DNA of 18,301 nt from CAYFMH01 sp964344775 (GTDB lineage: Bacteria > Patescibacteriota > Gracilibacteria > UBA4473): NCBI GenBank assembly GCA_964344775.1, contig CAYFOO010000026.1, positions 1-18,301 of the forward strand, read 5' to 3'. Below are positions 11,595 to 18,301 of this stretch, one piece after another. How positions within the stretch are numbered: position 1 is the stretch's first letter; every line of letters begins with the position of its first letter. The translations under genes and the position numbers were made by a program. Under the pieces are notes generated by a model that was not told where the DNA came from, ran no database searches, and saw only the letters and a program-made list of their open reading frames with translations.

Positions 11595-13004
11595 ATGTCC
11601 CCCGATCCAAAAGTTGATTTTCAATCACTCTCCAAACTCGACCTCGAGAAGGCCGATGATCAGTCCTACGCGGGGAAATACAAAAAAGGGCTAACGGAAG
11701 ATCTGGTCCGGCAGATCTCTGCGAGCAAAAAAGAACCCGCTTGGGTGCTCGAACATCGACTAAAAGCACTCAAAAAATTTCACGAAATGCCGATGCCGGA
11801 GTGGGGACCGGATCTTTCTGGATTGGATGTAGATCAAATCCGATTCTTTGCCTCTGCGAGTGATAAGTCCCATGCGAAGACCTGGGAAGAAGTCGATCCG
11901 AAGATCAAAAAAACTTTCGAACGGCTCAAAATCCCAGAAGCCGAACGAGCCATGCTGGCCGGAGTGGGGGCTCAATACGAATCAGAAAATATTTATCATA
12001 ATCTCAAACCACAATGGGAAAAGAAAGGCATTATCTTTGAAGACTTTGATACGGCAATCCAGAAGTATCCCGATCTAGTGCAAAAATATTTTTCCAAGTG
12101 TGTCCCCATCGCCGATCACAAATTTGCCGCTCTGCACTATGCCGTTTTCTCTGGAGGAACCTTCCTCTTCGTTCCAGAAAGGGTAGAACTGGATCAGCCG
12201 CTTCAGGCGTACTTCCGGATGAATGCGATCAATCAGGGGCAGTTCGAGCACACCCTCATTGTGATTGAGGATGGAGCCAAAGCCCACTATATCGAAGGCT
12301 GCTCTGCTCCGAAATATGGATCTCAAGCCCTGCACGCCGGATGTGTGGAAGTCTTTGTTGGGGCAGGAGCCTCTTTTCGATATTCATCCGTGGAGAACTG
12401 GTCGAAAGACACCTATAATTTGAATACCAAACGGGCCATCGTAAATAAAGATGCCAAGATGGAATGGGTCGGCGGCAATCTCGGCTCTGGAGCGACCATG
12501 CTCTATCCCTGCTCTCTGCTCGTGGGAGAAAATGCTCGAACCAATCATCTGGGTGTGGCTTTTGCCGCCGAAGGACAAAATCAAGATACCGGGGCAAAAG
12601 TGATCATTTCTGGAAAAAATTGCCGAGCCAATGTCACGAGCAAAAGTCTCTCAAAAGACGGCGGTATCACGACCTACCGAGGACTGGCAGAAGTCAAAGA
12701 TTCCGCAGAAAATGCCGTGATCAACGTACGATGTGATGCCCTGATGCTCGATAATAAATCCACATCTGATACGATTCCCCAGATCAATTGTGAGAACAGC
12801 ACCGCCTCGATCACCCACGAGGCCAGTGCTGGAAAAATTGCCCAGGAAATCCTTTTTTTCTTCGAATCTCGCGGCATCGACGCAGAAACGGCAAAAGGTA
12901 TGATCGTAAACGGCTTTCTTGATGAGGTGGTGAAGACTTTGCCACTCGAATACGCCGTAGAACTCAATCGCCTGATCGAACTAGAAATGGAAAACACTAC
13001 TTAA
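11595..13004 (+). CDS. sufB: SufB, Fe-S cluster scaffold subunit
   Basis: This 469-residue protein (normal length) partners SufD and SufC to assemble iron-sulfur clusters in the cytoplasm. Visible family blocks are YHNLKPQWEKKGIIFEDF, the beta-helix core with FRYSSVENWSKDTYNLNTKRA, QDTGAKVI, and the conserved C-terminus with SRGIDAETAKGMIVNGFLDE and LPLEYAVELNRLIELEME. A GTG at 11589 is in frame, but ATG 11595 is the more likely start. It begins six bases after hicA, with no promoter of its own seen. sufD follows after about 200 bases of palindromic sequence, whereas sufC lies upstream of the island. Confidence 0.95.
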   Translation: MSPDPKVDFQSLSKLDLEKADDQSYAGKYKKGLTEDLVRQISASKKEPAWVLEHRLKALKKFHEMPMPEWGPDLSGLDVDQIRFFASASDKSHAKTWEEVDPKIKKTFERLKIPEAERAMLAGVGAQYESENIYHNLKPQWEKKGIIFEDFDTAIQKYPDLVQKYFSKCVPIADHKFAALHYAVFSGGTFLFVPERVELDQPLQAYFRMNAINQGQFEHTLIVIEDGAKAHYIEGCSAPKYGSQALHAGCVEVFVGAGASFRYSSVENWSKDTYNLNTKRAIVNKDAKMEWVGGNLGSGATMLYPCSLLVGENARTNHLGVAFAAEGQNQDTGAKVIISGKNCRANVTSKSLSKDGGITTYRGLAEVKDSAENAVINVRCDALMLDNKSTSDTIPQINCENSTASITHEASAGKIAQEILFFFESRGIDAETAKGMIVNGFLDEVVKTLPLEYAVELNRLIELEMENTT

Positions 13005-13020
13005 TCCCTTATTCCTTGTC

Positions 13021-13040
13021 ATCCCTGCGTAGGCAGGGAT
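13021..13040. repeat. REP-like palindrome between sufB and sufD
   Basis: ATCCCTGC and GCAGGGAT pair around GTAG. The right half (GTAGGCAGG) resembles the CTAGGCAGG/CTACGCAGG junctions that open each hairpin of the 9796-11128 island. Confidence 0.55.
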
Positions 13041-13156
13041 CCACTAAAAATAATGAAAACAACTTCCTCCTCTTCCCTCCTTATCCATTTCAGCTCGCCC
13101 GGAATGAATAATGGAAATTATGAATCAAGAATTTTAAATACTACTAGCTTCGTTAA

Positions 13157-13193
13157 CGGAGTAATTCATTGCTCCGGTCGGCTGAAAGCCGAC
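13157..13193. repeat. Two adjacent hairpins upstream of sufD
   Basis: CGGAG (13157-13161) pairs with CTCCG (13172-13176), and the next base begins GTCGGCT (13177-13183), which pairs with AGCCGAC (13187-13193). They end 13 bases before the sufD ATG. There is no T-run, so they are unlikely to be a terminator; they may affect mRNA processing. Confidence 0.5.
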
Positions 13194-13206
13194 AATTAGC
13201 ACTATC

Positions 13207-13737
13207 ATGAAAATAATAAATCCATCAGGAACGAAAAAGATGACCGTGAAAGCGAATGAAAATCTGCAAATCTTCCTCGAAGATTTCGAACCCGGATCTC
13301 GTGATTTTATGCTGGAAATAGAATTAAAGGGCAAAAACGCACAATGTGAAATCATCGGCCGTGTGCAAACCACCGGAAAAGATAAAAAATCCTGGAAGGT
13401 GGTGCAAAAAGTATCGGGGAAAAACCAAATCGCCAAGATTGACCTGCATGGAACGGCCGAAGATGAAAGCCAGTTAAATTTTGATGGAGCGGCCATCCTA
13501 GAATCTACCTCGGAAAGATGTGAAGTCAGCGTCAACGAAAAAATTTGGCTCTTTGATCAGGCAAAAGGATCAGCCCTCCCCATCCTCACGGTCAAAACGA
13601 ACCAAGTAAAATCCGCTCATCACTCCGCCGCGATTACTCAGATGGATGAAGATTTATTGTTTTTTGCGGAAAGCCGAGGAATAAGCGAAAAAGAAGCAAA
13701 GGAATTATTGAAGCAGGGATTTTTGCTTAATACTTGA
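13207..13737 (+). CDS. sufD: Very short SufD-like protein
   Basis: Only 176 residues long, against about 400 for ordinary SufD. The sequence is a run of beta strands followed by HHSAAITQMDEDLLFFAESRGISEKEAKELLKQGFL, the C-terminal SufB/SufD signature that contacts SufC, including the conserved His-His. The N-terminal half of the SufD beta-helix and its leading helical domain are absent, and no upstream frame supplies them. It has a clean ATG and no internal stops, so it may be a natural minimal SufD rather than a pseudogene. It ends in TGA within a heptamer repeat, seven bases from the convergent maf stop. Assignment to SufD rather than a second SufB rests on gene order and length. Confidence 0.75.
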   Translation: MKIINPSGTKKMTVKANENLQIFLEDFEPGSRDFMLEIELKGKNAQCEIIGRVQTTGKDKKSWKVVQKVSGKNQIAKIDLHGTAEDESQLNFDGAAILESTSERCEVSVNEKIWLFDQAKGSALPILTVKTNQVKSAHHSAAITQMDEDLLFFAESRGISEKEAKELLKQGFLLNT

Positions 13738-13746
13738 TACTTACTA
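13726..13746. repeat. Heptamer tract across the sufD and maf stop codons
   Basis: Three units, CTTAATA, CTTGATA and CTTACTA, start at 13726, 13733 and 13740. The sufD TGA (13735-13737) and the maf TAG (13744-13746, minus strand) both fall in the tract. The first 18 bases equal the start of the hisS leader at 2578-2595. Confidence 0.6.
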
Positions 13747-14358
13747 CTTTTTTGGTTCCAAAATCCACACCGGCGACTTCCCCGTCACCTCTCGGATCAT
13801 ATTTCCGAGCTTCACCACCGGCACACCGACAATGTTCTGAAAATCTCCAGAAAACGGCTCTAAAAAGAAAATTCCGGTACCCAAAATGGAGTACGCTCCA
13901 CATTTCCCCTGCCAATCGCCAAACTCCAAATACCGCCGAATCTGACAATTGGTTATATCTGAGCGAAATTTGACAGAAGTACTTTCGAGATCTGATATTT
14001 CAAAAGGTTTGCCCTTCCAGTTTCCAACCAGTCCCACCCCCGTCACCACTTTTTGCGGTTTTCCAATAAAAGACTGAATCATCTCAAAAGCGGCTTTTTT
14101 GGTCTTTGGTTTCCCCACCGAACCGCCTTCGAACTCAATCATCGAATCAAACCCCATCACCAAGACATCTTCTTCAGATGAAAACTGTGGAAACACGGAT
14201 TTAGCCTTCTCGCACGCGAAGGTTTTTACCTGTTTGGCAGGAGAAAGGGAGGGATCAATCACCTCTTCATAATCCGGATGCACTGTCTGAAACTGAAATC
14301 CCATCCGTCGAAGAAGTTCTTCTCGGTTGGGAGACGAGGAGGCGAGGATTATTTTCAT
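13744..14358 (-). CDS. maf: Maf-family nucleotide pyrophosphatase
   Basis: This 204-residue cytoplasmic enzyme hydrolyses non-canonical or excess nucleoside triphosphates to monophosphates. The N-terminal ASSSPNR (6-12) binds phosphate, Asp71 in GFDSMI corresponds to the catalytic Asp of the usual GADT motif, and the later GKCGAYSILGTG and GDFQNIVGVPV blocks match the family. GFDS in place of GADT may affect base preference. An in-frame extension of 26 residues upstream was rejected because the family always starts at the strand before ASxSxxR and that extension overlaps a terminator hairpin. GAGGAG lies 13 bases before the ATG, a distant Shine-Dalgarno candidate. The gene converges with sufD. 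Confidence 0.9.
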   Translation of the reverse strand: MKIILASSSPNREELLRRMGFQFQTVHPDYEEVIDPSLSPAKQVKTFACEKAKSVFPQFSSEEDVLVMGFDSMIEFEGGSVGKPKTKKAAFEMIQSFIGKPQKVVTGVGLVGNWKGKPFEISDLESTSVKFRSDITNCQIRRYLEFGDWQGKCGAYSILGTGIFFLEPFSGDFQNIVGVPVVKLGNMIREVTGKSPVWILEPKK

Positions 14359-14398
14359 CGGTGACAAAATACTCCTCACAAAAAATTGCACAAGATAC

Positions 14399-14448
14399 AA
14401 AAAACCCCGCTTTCGCGGGGCTTTTTTATAAATCAATTTAGAATTGAT
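14399..14448. terminator. Bidirectional terminator plus second hairpin
   Basis: CCCCGC (14404-14409) and GCGGGG (14414-14419) pair around TTTC; TTTTTT follows on one side and AAAAA precedes on the other, so it works in both directions. AATCAATT/AATTGATT (14430-14437 with 14441-14448) adds a weak hairpin touching the upstream stop codon. It separates the low-complexity gene from maf. Confidence 0.8.
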
Positions 14449-15638
14449 TACGCATTAGATTCCTCAGAAGAATGTTTATTTTTCTTATTCTTCTTTCTTT
14501 TTGGATGAGATTTGTGTTTTTCTGCCTTTCCCTCATTTTTTTCTTCTTCTTTGGCCTCTGCTTTATCTTTTCGCTCTTCTTCAGAAAAAGTTTTGGACAG
14601 TTTTTGAATTTCTTTGAGCATATCTTCAAACTCTTTTCTTTTATCTGCGAGAAGAGATTCTTCTTGTTCAATTTGGTTTCGGAATCGAGCTACTTTTTCT
14701 CGGTAGGCTTTTATTTTTTTGTTATGAGCTTTTACAAACTCAGCAATTTCTGCCTTGATTTTTTGAAGAGAGCTAAGGGGATCAATATCATCCCCTGCCA
14801 CAGCATCATCTTGTGCAGCAGAATCATCACCAAAAGCATTGTCATCTCCTGCAGCTCCCCCACCAAGTGGATCTTCACTCACTTCTTCAGTAACAGGTGC
14901 TTCTAATTCTTCAGAAGTAGTAGACTCTTCTGTAGCTGGAGCATTTCCCATATCCACAGGAGCAGTAGCAAATGGATCTTCTCCTCCTACATCTGGTGCA
15001 GCAGCAACTTCTGCTGGTGCTTCAGTAGGTGCTGCAAGCGGATCTGCTTCTGCAGTTTCTGGCGTTGCTTCTACAGCAGATTCTGCTATTGATGCTTCCA
15101 GAGGGTTATCTTCTGTGACTGGAGCAGCATCTGCTGGTGTAGCAGCAAATGGGTCAGCCTCTCCCGCATCTGGTGCAGCAGCAACTTCTGCTGGTGTAGC
15201 AGCAAATGGATCCTCTCCTCCTGCATCGGGTGCAGCAGCTTCTGCAGCTGGTACTTCTTCAGTAGAGGCAGCAAGCGGATCTGCTTCTGCGGTTTCTGGA
15301 GTTGCTTCCGAAGCTTCTGTCTCAACAGATTCTGCTGGAGCTGCGTCCAAAGAATCTTCTTTTTTTGTATTATCAGAAGTTTCCTCTGAAGTTTCAGCAA
15401 GTGCTTCTTCTAATATAGTAGCTTCTGTAGCAGCTCCCTCTTCCTCTGGAATCTCCTCTACAGATTCTATTTTGACTTCAGGAATTTCTTCTACCCCAGC
15501 CGTATCTGCTGGTGCAGCACCATCATCTACTACAGTAGTAGCACCCTGATCGTCAGAAGGATTCGTCGCAGTCGCTGCATCATCTCCTGCAGCAGCTTGA
15601 TCTTCATCCTTGCCGAGGCCGAAATTGAAATTTACCAT
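14448..15638 (-). CDS. Acidic low-complexity protein with coiled-coil and basic tail
   Basis: A 396-residue protein without a recognised domain. After MVNFNFGLGKDED the first 290 residues are Ala/Glu/Asp/Pro-rich and surely disordered. They contain internal repeats of two related units, ETAEADPLAA and DAGGEDPFAATPAEV, each seen two to four times. Residues about 285-350 form a charged coiled coil (IKAYREKVARFRNQIEQEE ...), and the last 35 are Lys-rich (HPKRKKNKKNKH). There is no signal peptide or membrane segment. The acidic-spacer and basic-tail design suggests a cytoplasmic scaffold or nucleic-acid-binding role, but that is inference. The complementary strand also has a long frame; this strand is preferred because of the structured C-terminus and the terminator after it. 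Confidence 0.75.
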   Translation of the reverse strand: MVNFNFGLGKDEDQAAAGDDAATATNPSDDQGATTVVDDGAAPADTAGVEEIPEVKIESVEEIPEEEGAATEATILEEALAETSEETSDNTKKEDSLDAAPAESVETEASEATPETAEADPLAASTEEVPAAEAAAPDAGGEDPFAATPAEVAAAPDAGEADPFAATPADAAPVTEDNPLEASIAESAVEATPETAEADPLAAPTEAPAEVAAAPDVGGEDPFATAPVDMGNAPATEESTTSEELEAPVTEEVSEDPLGGGAAGDDNAFGDDSAAQDDAVAGDDIDPLSSLQKIKAEIAEFVKAHNKKIKAYREKVARFRNQIEQEESLLADKRKEFEDMLKEIQKLSKTFSEEERKDKAEAKEEEKNEGKAEKHKSHPKRKKNKKNKHSSEESNA

Positions 15639-15661
15639 TTTTTAAGAAATTAAAGAAAATT

Positions 15662-15691
15662 TTGACTTTTTTTAGCAAATCCAAATACTAT
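15662..15691 (+). promoter_or_regulatory. pheS: pheS promoter
   Basis: TTGACT (15662-15667) and TACTAT (15686-15691) are 18 bases apart; the predicted start is near 15698. The TTG of an extended pheS frame is part of the -35 box and cannot be a start codon. Confidence 0.6.
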
Positions 15692-15736
15692 ACACGATTT
15701 TTTCGAAAAAATCAAGCTTTTTTACCACTTTTGCAC

Positions 15737-16783
15737 GTGAAAAACTCTGCTTCCCGCGTTTCAGAACTTTTTAAGAAGGCCCAGGACGCTTTTTCAAAAG
15801 TTAAGACGCAGACAGAATTAGAGACTTTTTTTGCGGAGTTTTTGGGGAAGAAAAGTGCTATAAATGAAATTTCCAAAGACCTCAAAAACCTTTCCCCAGA
15901 AGAAAAACAGGTGATCGGACCAGAAGTACAAAAATTTCGTCAACATTTTGATGGTTTATTTGAAAAAAAGAGGGATGAACTCGAAACGGCAGCTCTCAAC
16001 GGGAGGCTCAAATCAGACTGGATCGACGTGACAAAAAAAAGCCTGCTTAAAAAAGGAGCTCTACATCCCCTCTCACAAGTGCAAAAAGAAGTGGAAAAAA
16101 TCTTTCAATCTATGGGATTTGAGATCGCTGATGGCCCGGAAGTAGAAACTGAATGGCATAACTTCGATGCTCTAAACATCCCAGAAAGTCATCCCGCCCG
16201 AGACATGCAGGATACTTTTTGGATCAATCGTGGATCAAAAGATCCAAATAAAAATTCAGTACTCCGAACCCAAACTTCAGACGTACAGATTCGAAAAATG
16301 TGTGAAAAAGGGGCTCCAATCCGGTTAATTGCTCCAGGAAGAGTTTTTCGTTCGGAAGCTGTGGATGCCAGTCATGATGCAATGTTTTATCAAGTGGAGG
16401 GACTGCTGGTGGATGAAAATATCTCTCTATCGCACTTGAAAGGGGTGATCGAAACATTTTTGACCGAACTTTTCGAAAGAATGGTAAAAATTCGACTTCG
16501 ACCGGGGTATTTCCCCTTCGTAGAGCCAGGGTTGGAAGTAGATTTTTCTTGTGCGATTTGCGATGGAAAAGGATGTAAAACTTGTAAAAATACTGGGTGG
16601 ATTGAGTTTATGGGAGCCGGTATGGTCCATCCCAATGTGCTGAAAAATTGTAATATTGATCCAAAAAAATATTCCGGTTTTGCCTTCGGATTCGGCCTAA
16701 CCCGACTGGTCATGATGAAATATGGGATTGATGATATCCGATTACTTTCTTCTCAAAAGAAAGAATTTTTGTCCCAATTCTAA
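15737..16783 (+). CDS. pheS: Phenylalanyl-tRNA synthetase alpha subunit
   Basis: PheS carries the catalytic site of the alpha2-beta2 enzyme that charges tRNA-Phe. The N-terminal coiled coil (about 1-80) is followed by the class II core: HPLSQVQKEVEKIFQSMGF, WHNFDALNIPESHPARDMQDTF, LRTQTSDVQIR, the motif 2 region RVFRSEAVDASHDAMFYQVEG, and motif 3 GFAFGFGLTRLVMMKYGIDD. A Cys pair arrangement (CAIC ... CKTC) inserted before WIEFMGAGMVHP resembles a zinc knuckle and is found in many PheS. The likely start is GTG 15737 (348 residues); the longer TTG frame lies in the promoter. pheT, usually next, is absent, and the sigma factor gene follows instead. Confidence 0.92.
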   Translation: MKNSASRVSELFKKAQDAFSKVKTQTELETFFAEFLGKKSAINEISKDLKNLSPEEKQVIGPEVQKFRQHFDGLFEKKRDELETAALNGRLKSDWIDVTKKSLLKKGALHPLSQVQKEVEKIFQSMGFEIADGPEVETEWHNFDALNIPESHPARDMQDTFWINRGSKDPNKNSVLRTQTSDVQIRKMCEKGAPIRLIAPGRVFRSEAVDASHDAMFYQVEGLLVDENISLSHLKGVIETFLTELFERMVKIRLRPGYFPFVEPGLEVDFSCAICDGKGCKTCKNTGWIEFMGAGMVHPNVLKNCNIDPKKYSGFAFGFGLTRLVMMKYGIDDIRLLSSQKKEFLSQF

Positions 16784-16840
16784 TTTTTACTGGACAATTA
16801 AAAAATTATTTTCTAAGTTCCTCTAACCAAATTTAAAAAC

Positions 16841-17995
16841 ATGGGAAAATTCCAAAAACGCATCGCACCATTTCCCAAGAAAATCCAAGTTTTAATCCAA
16901 AAAGGACGAGATCAACAGTTTATTACAGAACAAGAGTTGATGCGAGCCGTACCGGATGTGGAAGAAAATATCACCATCCTCGATAATCTGTACGAGCTGC
17001 TTTTTGATTTGGGAGTAGATGTGATCGACGTGAAAGAAGAAAAAATCTGGAAAGAAGCCCTCAAAAAAGGAAAAGATGCAAAAATAACCACCATCCGACC
17101 AGAAGCCCCGGTAGAGGAAGATGGTGCTGGAGATGAAGATGAGGAAGAAGAGGCTATGCCGACTGTAGATCTGTCAGAAATATCAAACGATTCTGTCCGA
17201 ATGTACCTAAACGAAATCGGCCGAGTCCCACTCCTCACCGCTCAAGAAGAAGTAGATCTGGCCAAAAGAATCGAAAAAGGAGACCTGGCCTCCAAACAAA
17301 AACTCGCCGAATCAAATCTCCGTCTAGTGGTTTCCATTGCGAAACGATACATCGGCCGAGGTCTTCCTTTTTTGGACTTGATGCAGGAAGGGAATTTTGG
17401 GCTCCTTCGAGCCGTAGAAAAATTTGATTACCGAAAGGGATTTAAATTCTCAACGTACGCCACCTGGTGGATCCGACAAGCGATCACGCGAGCTATCGCT
17501 GATCAAGCACGAACGATCCGGATCCCCGTCCACATGGTGGAGACGATCAATAAACTCACGCATACGCAGAGAAGACTCCTCCAGGAGCTCGGACGTGAAC
17601 CACTCCCAGAAGAGCTCGCCGCAGAGATGGATATGGACGTAAAGAAGGTAAACCACATCCTCAAAATCTCACAAGACATTGTCTCTCTCGAGTCCCCGGT
17701 CGGGACGGAGGAAGATTCCAAACTCGGAGACTTCATCGAGGATGAATCGGCTGTTTCTCCGTTTGATTCTGCTCACCGGACATTGATCAAAGAAAACATC
17801 GGCGATCTCCTCCAATACCTCTCTGCCCGAGAACAAAAAATCATCAAAATGCGGTTTGGGCTTGAGGATGGTGTGACACACACGCTGGAAGAAGTAGGAC
17901 GAGAGTTCAACGTCACCCGAGAGAGAATCCGACAGATCGAGAGCAAGGTGCTCGAGAAGATGCGAGACCACCCGATGTCGATCAAGATTTCCTAA
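16841..17995 (+). CDS. rpoD: Primary sigma factor (RpoD/SigA type)
   Basis: This 384-residue sigma-70 directs RNA polymerase to housekeeping promoters such as the TTGACA/TATAAT sites seen here. Regions in order: a short region 1.1 (about 1-85), an acidic linker (EEDGAGDEDEEEEAM), 1.2 (DSVRMYLNEIGRVPLLTAQEE), 2.1-2.4 with ESNLRLVVSIAKRY and the promoter-melting/-10 segment KFSTYATWWIRQAITRAIADQ, 3 (HMVETINKLTHTQRRLLQEL), and 4 with REQKIIKMRFGLEDG and the -35 recognition helix VTRERIRQIESKVLEKMR. The large non-conserved insert of proteobacterial RpoD is absent. Two CTAA elements lie 28 and 18 bases before the ATG, a weak echo of the heptamer leaders. No Shine-Dalgarno site. Confidence 0.95.
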   Translation: MGKFQKRIAPFPKKIQVLIQKGRDQQFITEQELMRAVPDVEENITILDNLYELLFDLGVDVIDVKEEKIWKEALKKGKDAKITTIRPEAPVEEDGAGDEDEEEEAMPTVDLSEISNDSVRMYLNEIGRVPLLTAQEEVDLAKRIEKGDLASKQKLAESNLRLVVSIAKRYIGRGLPFLDLMQEGNFGLLRAVEKFDYRKGFKFSTYATWWIRQAITRAIADQARTIRIPVHMVETINKLTHTQRRLLQELGREPLPEELAAEMDMDVKKVNHILKISQDIVSLESPVGTEEDSKLGDFIEDESAVSPFDSAHRTLIKENIGDLLQYLSAREQKIIKMRFGLEDGVTHTLEEVGREFNVTRERIRQIESKVLEKMRDHPMSIKIS

Positions 17996-18301
17996 AAACT
18001 ATCACGTCATTCCGGCTTGACCGGAATCCGGTCCAAATGGCAAAAATGAGGAGAATATTTTTGTGAAAGCGGGAAAAGCGGAAAGAGAAAAAACAAAAAA
18101 CTAAAACTTCCTGAGTATTCTCGACCTCAGAACATTGAGAATATCAAATTTCCACGAGAATGCGAAGGATCTTCCTTATTTTTCGTAGGTGCTTCTTGTT
18201 TATTCGAACTAATCAAATGAAGATTCTCCTGTCCGCCGAAGTTTGTGTTTATACTAAGCCGCTTTAATAATTTGGAATTTTTGCGAAATAAGAGATTTTA
18301 T
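17996..18301. other. Right-end region without a supported gene
   Basis: A palindrome ATTCCGG/CCGGAAT (18009-18015 with 18021-18027, loop CTTGA) opens the region; it overlaps an alternative stem GACCGG/CCGGTC. TATTCTC (18116-18122) is complementary to GAGAATA (18137-18143). A minus-strand frame is open from 18297 to 18127 but has no usable start codon. No T-run terminator follows rpoD. Confidence 0.5.

Noticed and set aside
13735..13737. UGA as a sense codon (Gly code)
   Set aside because: sufD is the only gene here ending in TGA, and its length end matches the SufD family. Reading through would run antisense into maf. Other genes use TAA or TAG and show no internal TGA.
14359..14436. 26-residue N-terminal extension of Maf
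   Set aside because: It overlaps the terminator hairpin and precedes the conserved N-terminal strand of the family.
14839..15549. Long plus-strand frame of 236 Ser/Ala-rich codons
   Set aside because: It is the complement of the Ala/Glu-rich repeat gene on the minus strand, where GCA/TCT-rich codons leave both strands open. It has no promoter and no structured domain.
15662..15736. TTG 15662 as the start of pheS
   Set aside because: This TTG is the -35 box of the promoter, so the mRNA cannot contain it. The extra residues are Phe/Lys-rich and unlike PheS.
18127..18297. Minus-strand frame of 57 codons at the right end
   Set aside because: The composition looks somewhat protein-like, but there is no ATG, GTG or well-placed TTG near its beginning, and a TAA lies directly upstream.

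Overview
The window looks like chromosome from a small-genome bacterium, probably of the Candidate Phyla Radiation (Patescibacteria). This rests on indirect signs: housekeeping genes scattered among unrelated neighbours, isolated single genes from larger pathways (a lone purE, a lone chorismate mutase, a lone A/V-type ATPase B subunit), almost no Shine-Dalgarno sites, apparently leaderless genes, lysine/isoleucine-rich proteins and many lineage-specific surface or membrane proteins. TAA, TAG and one TGA serve as stops, so I see no sign of the UGA=Gly code. No rRNA, tRNA, CRISPR array or transposase gene was recognised.

Layout. 1-1223: a membrane-anchored hypothetical protein. 1224-1596: a promoter, a strongly structured candidate non-coding RNA with a pseudoknot, and a terminator. 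1597-3982: a YtxH-like protein on the minus strand, divergent from a class II purE, then hisS and a bidirectional terminator. 4001-4919 (minus strand): a small membrane protein with a structured leader, and a two-gene unit of 48 and 65 residues. 5023-6402 (minus strand): A/V-type ATPase subunit B. 6547-8982: a FN3-type surface protein, chorismate mutase and sufC. 8983-11588: an insertion-like island (palindromic repeat, tail-fibre-like secreted protein, an array of repeated hairpins and terminators with gene fragments, hicBA). 11595-13737: sufB and a very short sufD. 13744-15638 (minus strand): Maf and an acidic low-complexity protein. 15737-17995: pheS and the primary sigma factor. 17996-18301: no supported gene.

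How the genes relate. sufC, sufB and sufD should form the SufBCD iron-sulfur scaffold, but about 2.6 kb of foreign-looking DNA separates sufC from sufB. hicA ends six bases before sufB, so the toxin-antitoxin pair now sits as the promoter-proximal part of the sufB-sufD transcription unit. hisS, pheS and rpoD serve translation and transcription.

The two most unusual signals are not ordinary genes. First, the candidate RNA at about 1262-1540. Second, leaders built of seven-base units: five CTNA-type heptamers ending one or two bases before the ATG of hisS, chorismate mutase and sufC, each preceded by a T-rich block that is also roughly seven-periodic. Related heptamers lie beyond the atpB stop and across the convergent ends of sufD and maf. 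The hairpin array at 9796-11128 is the third item worth following.
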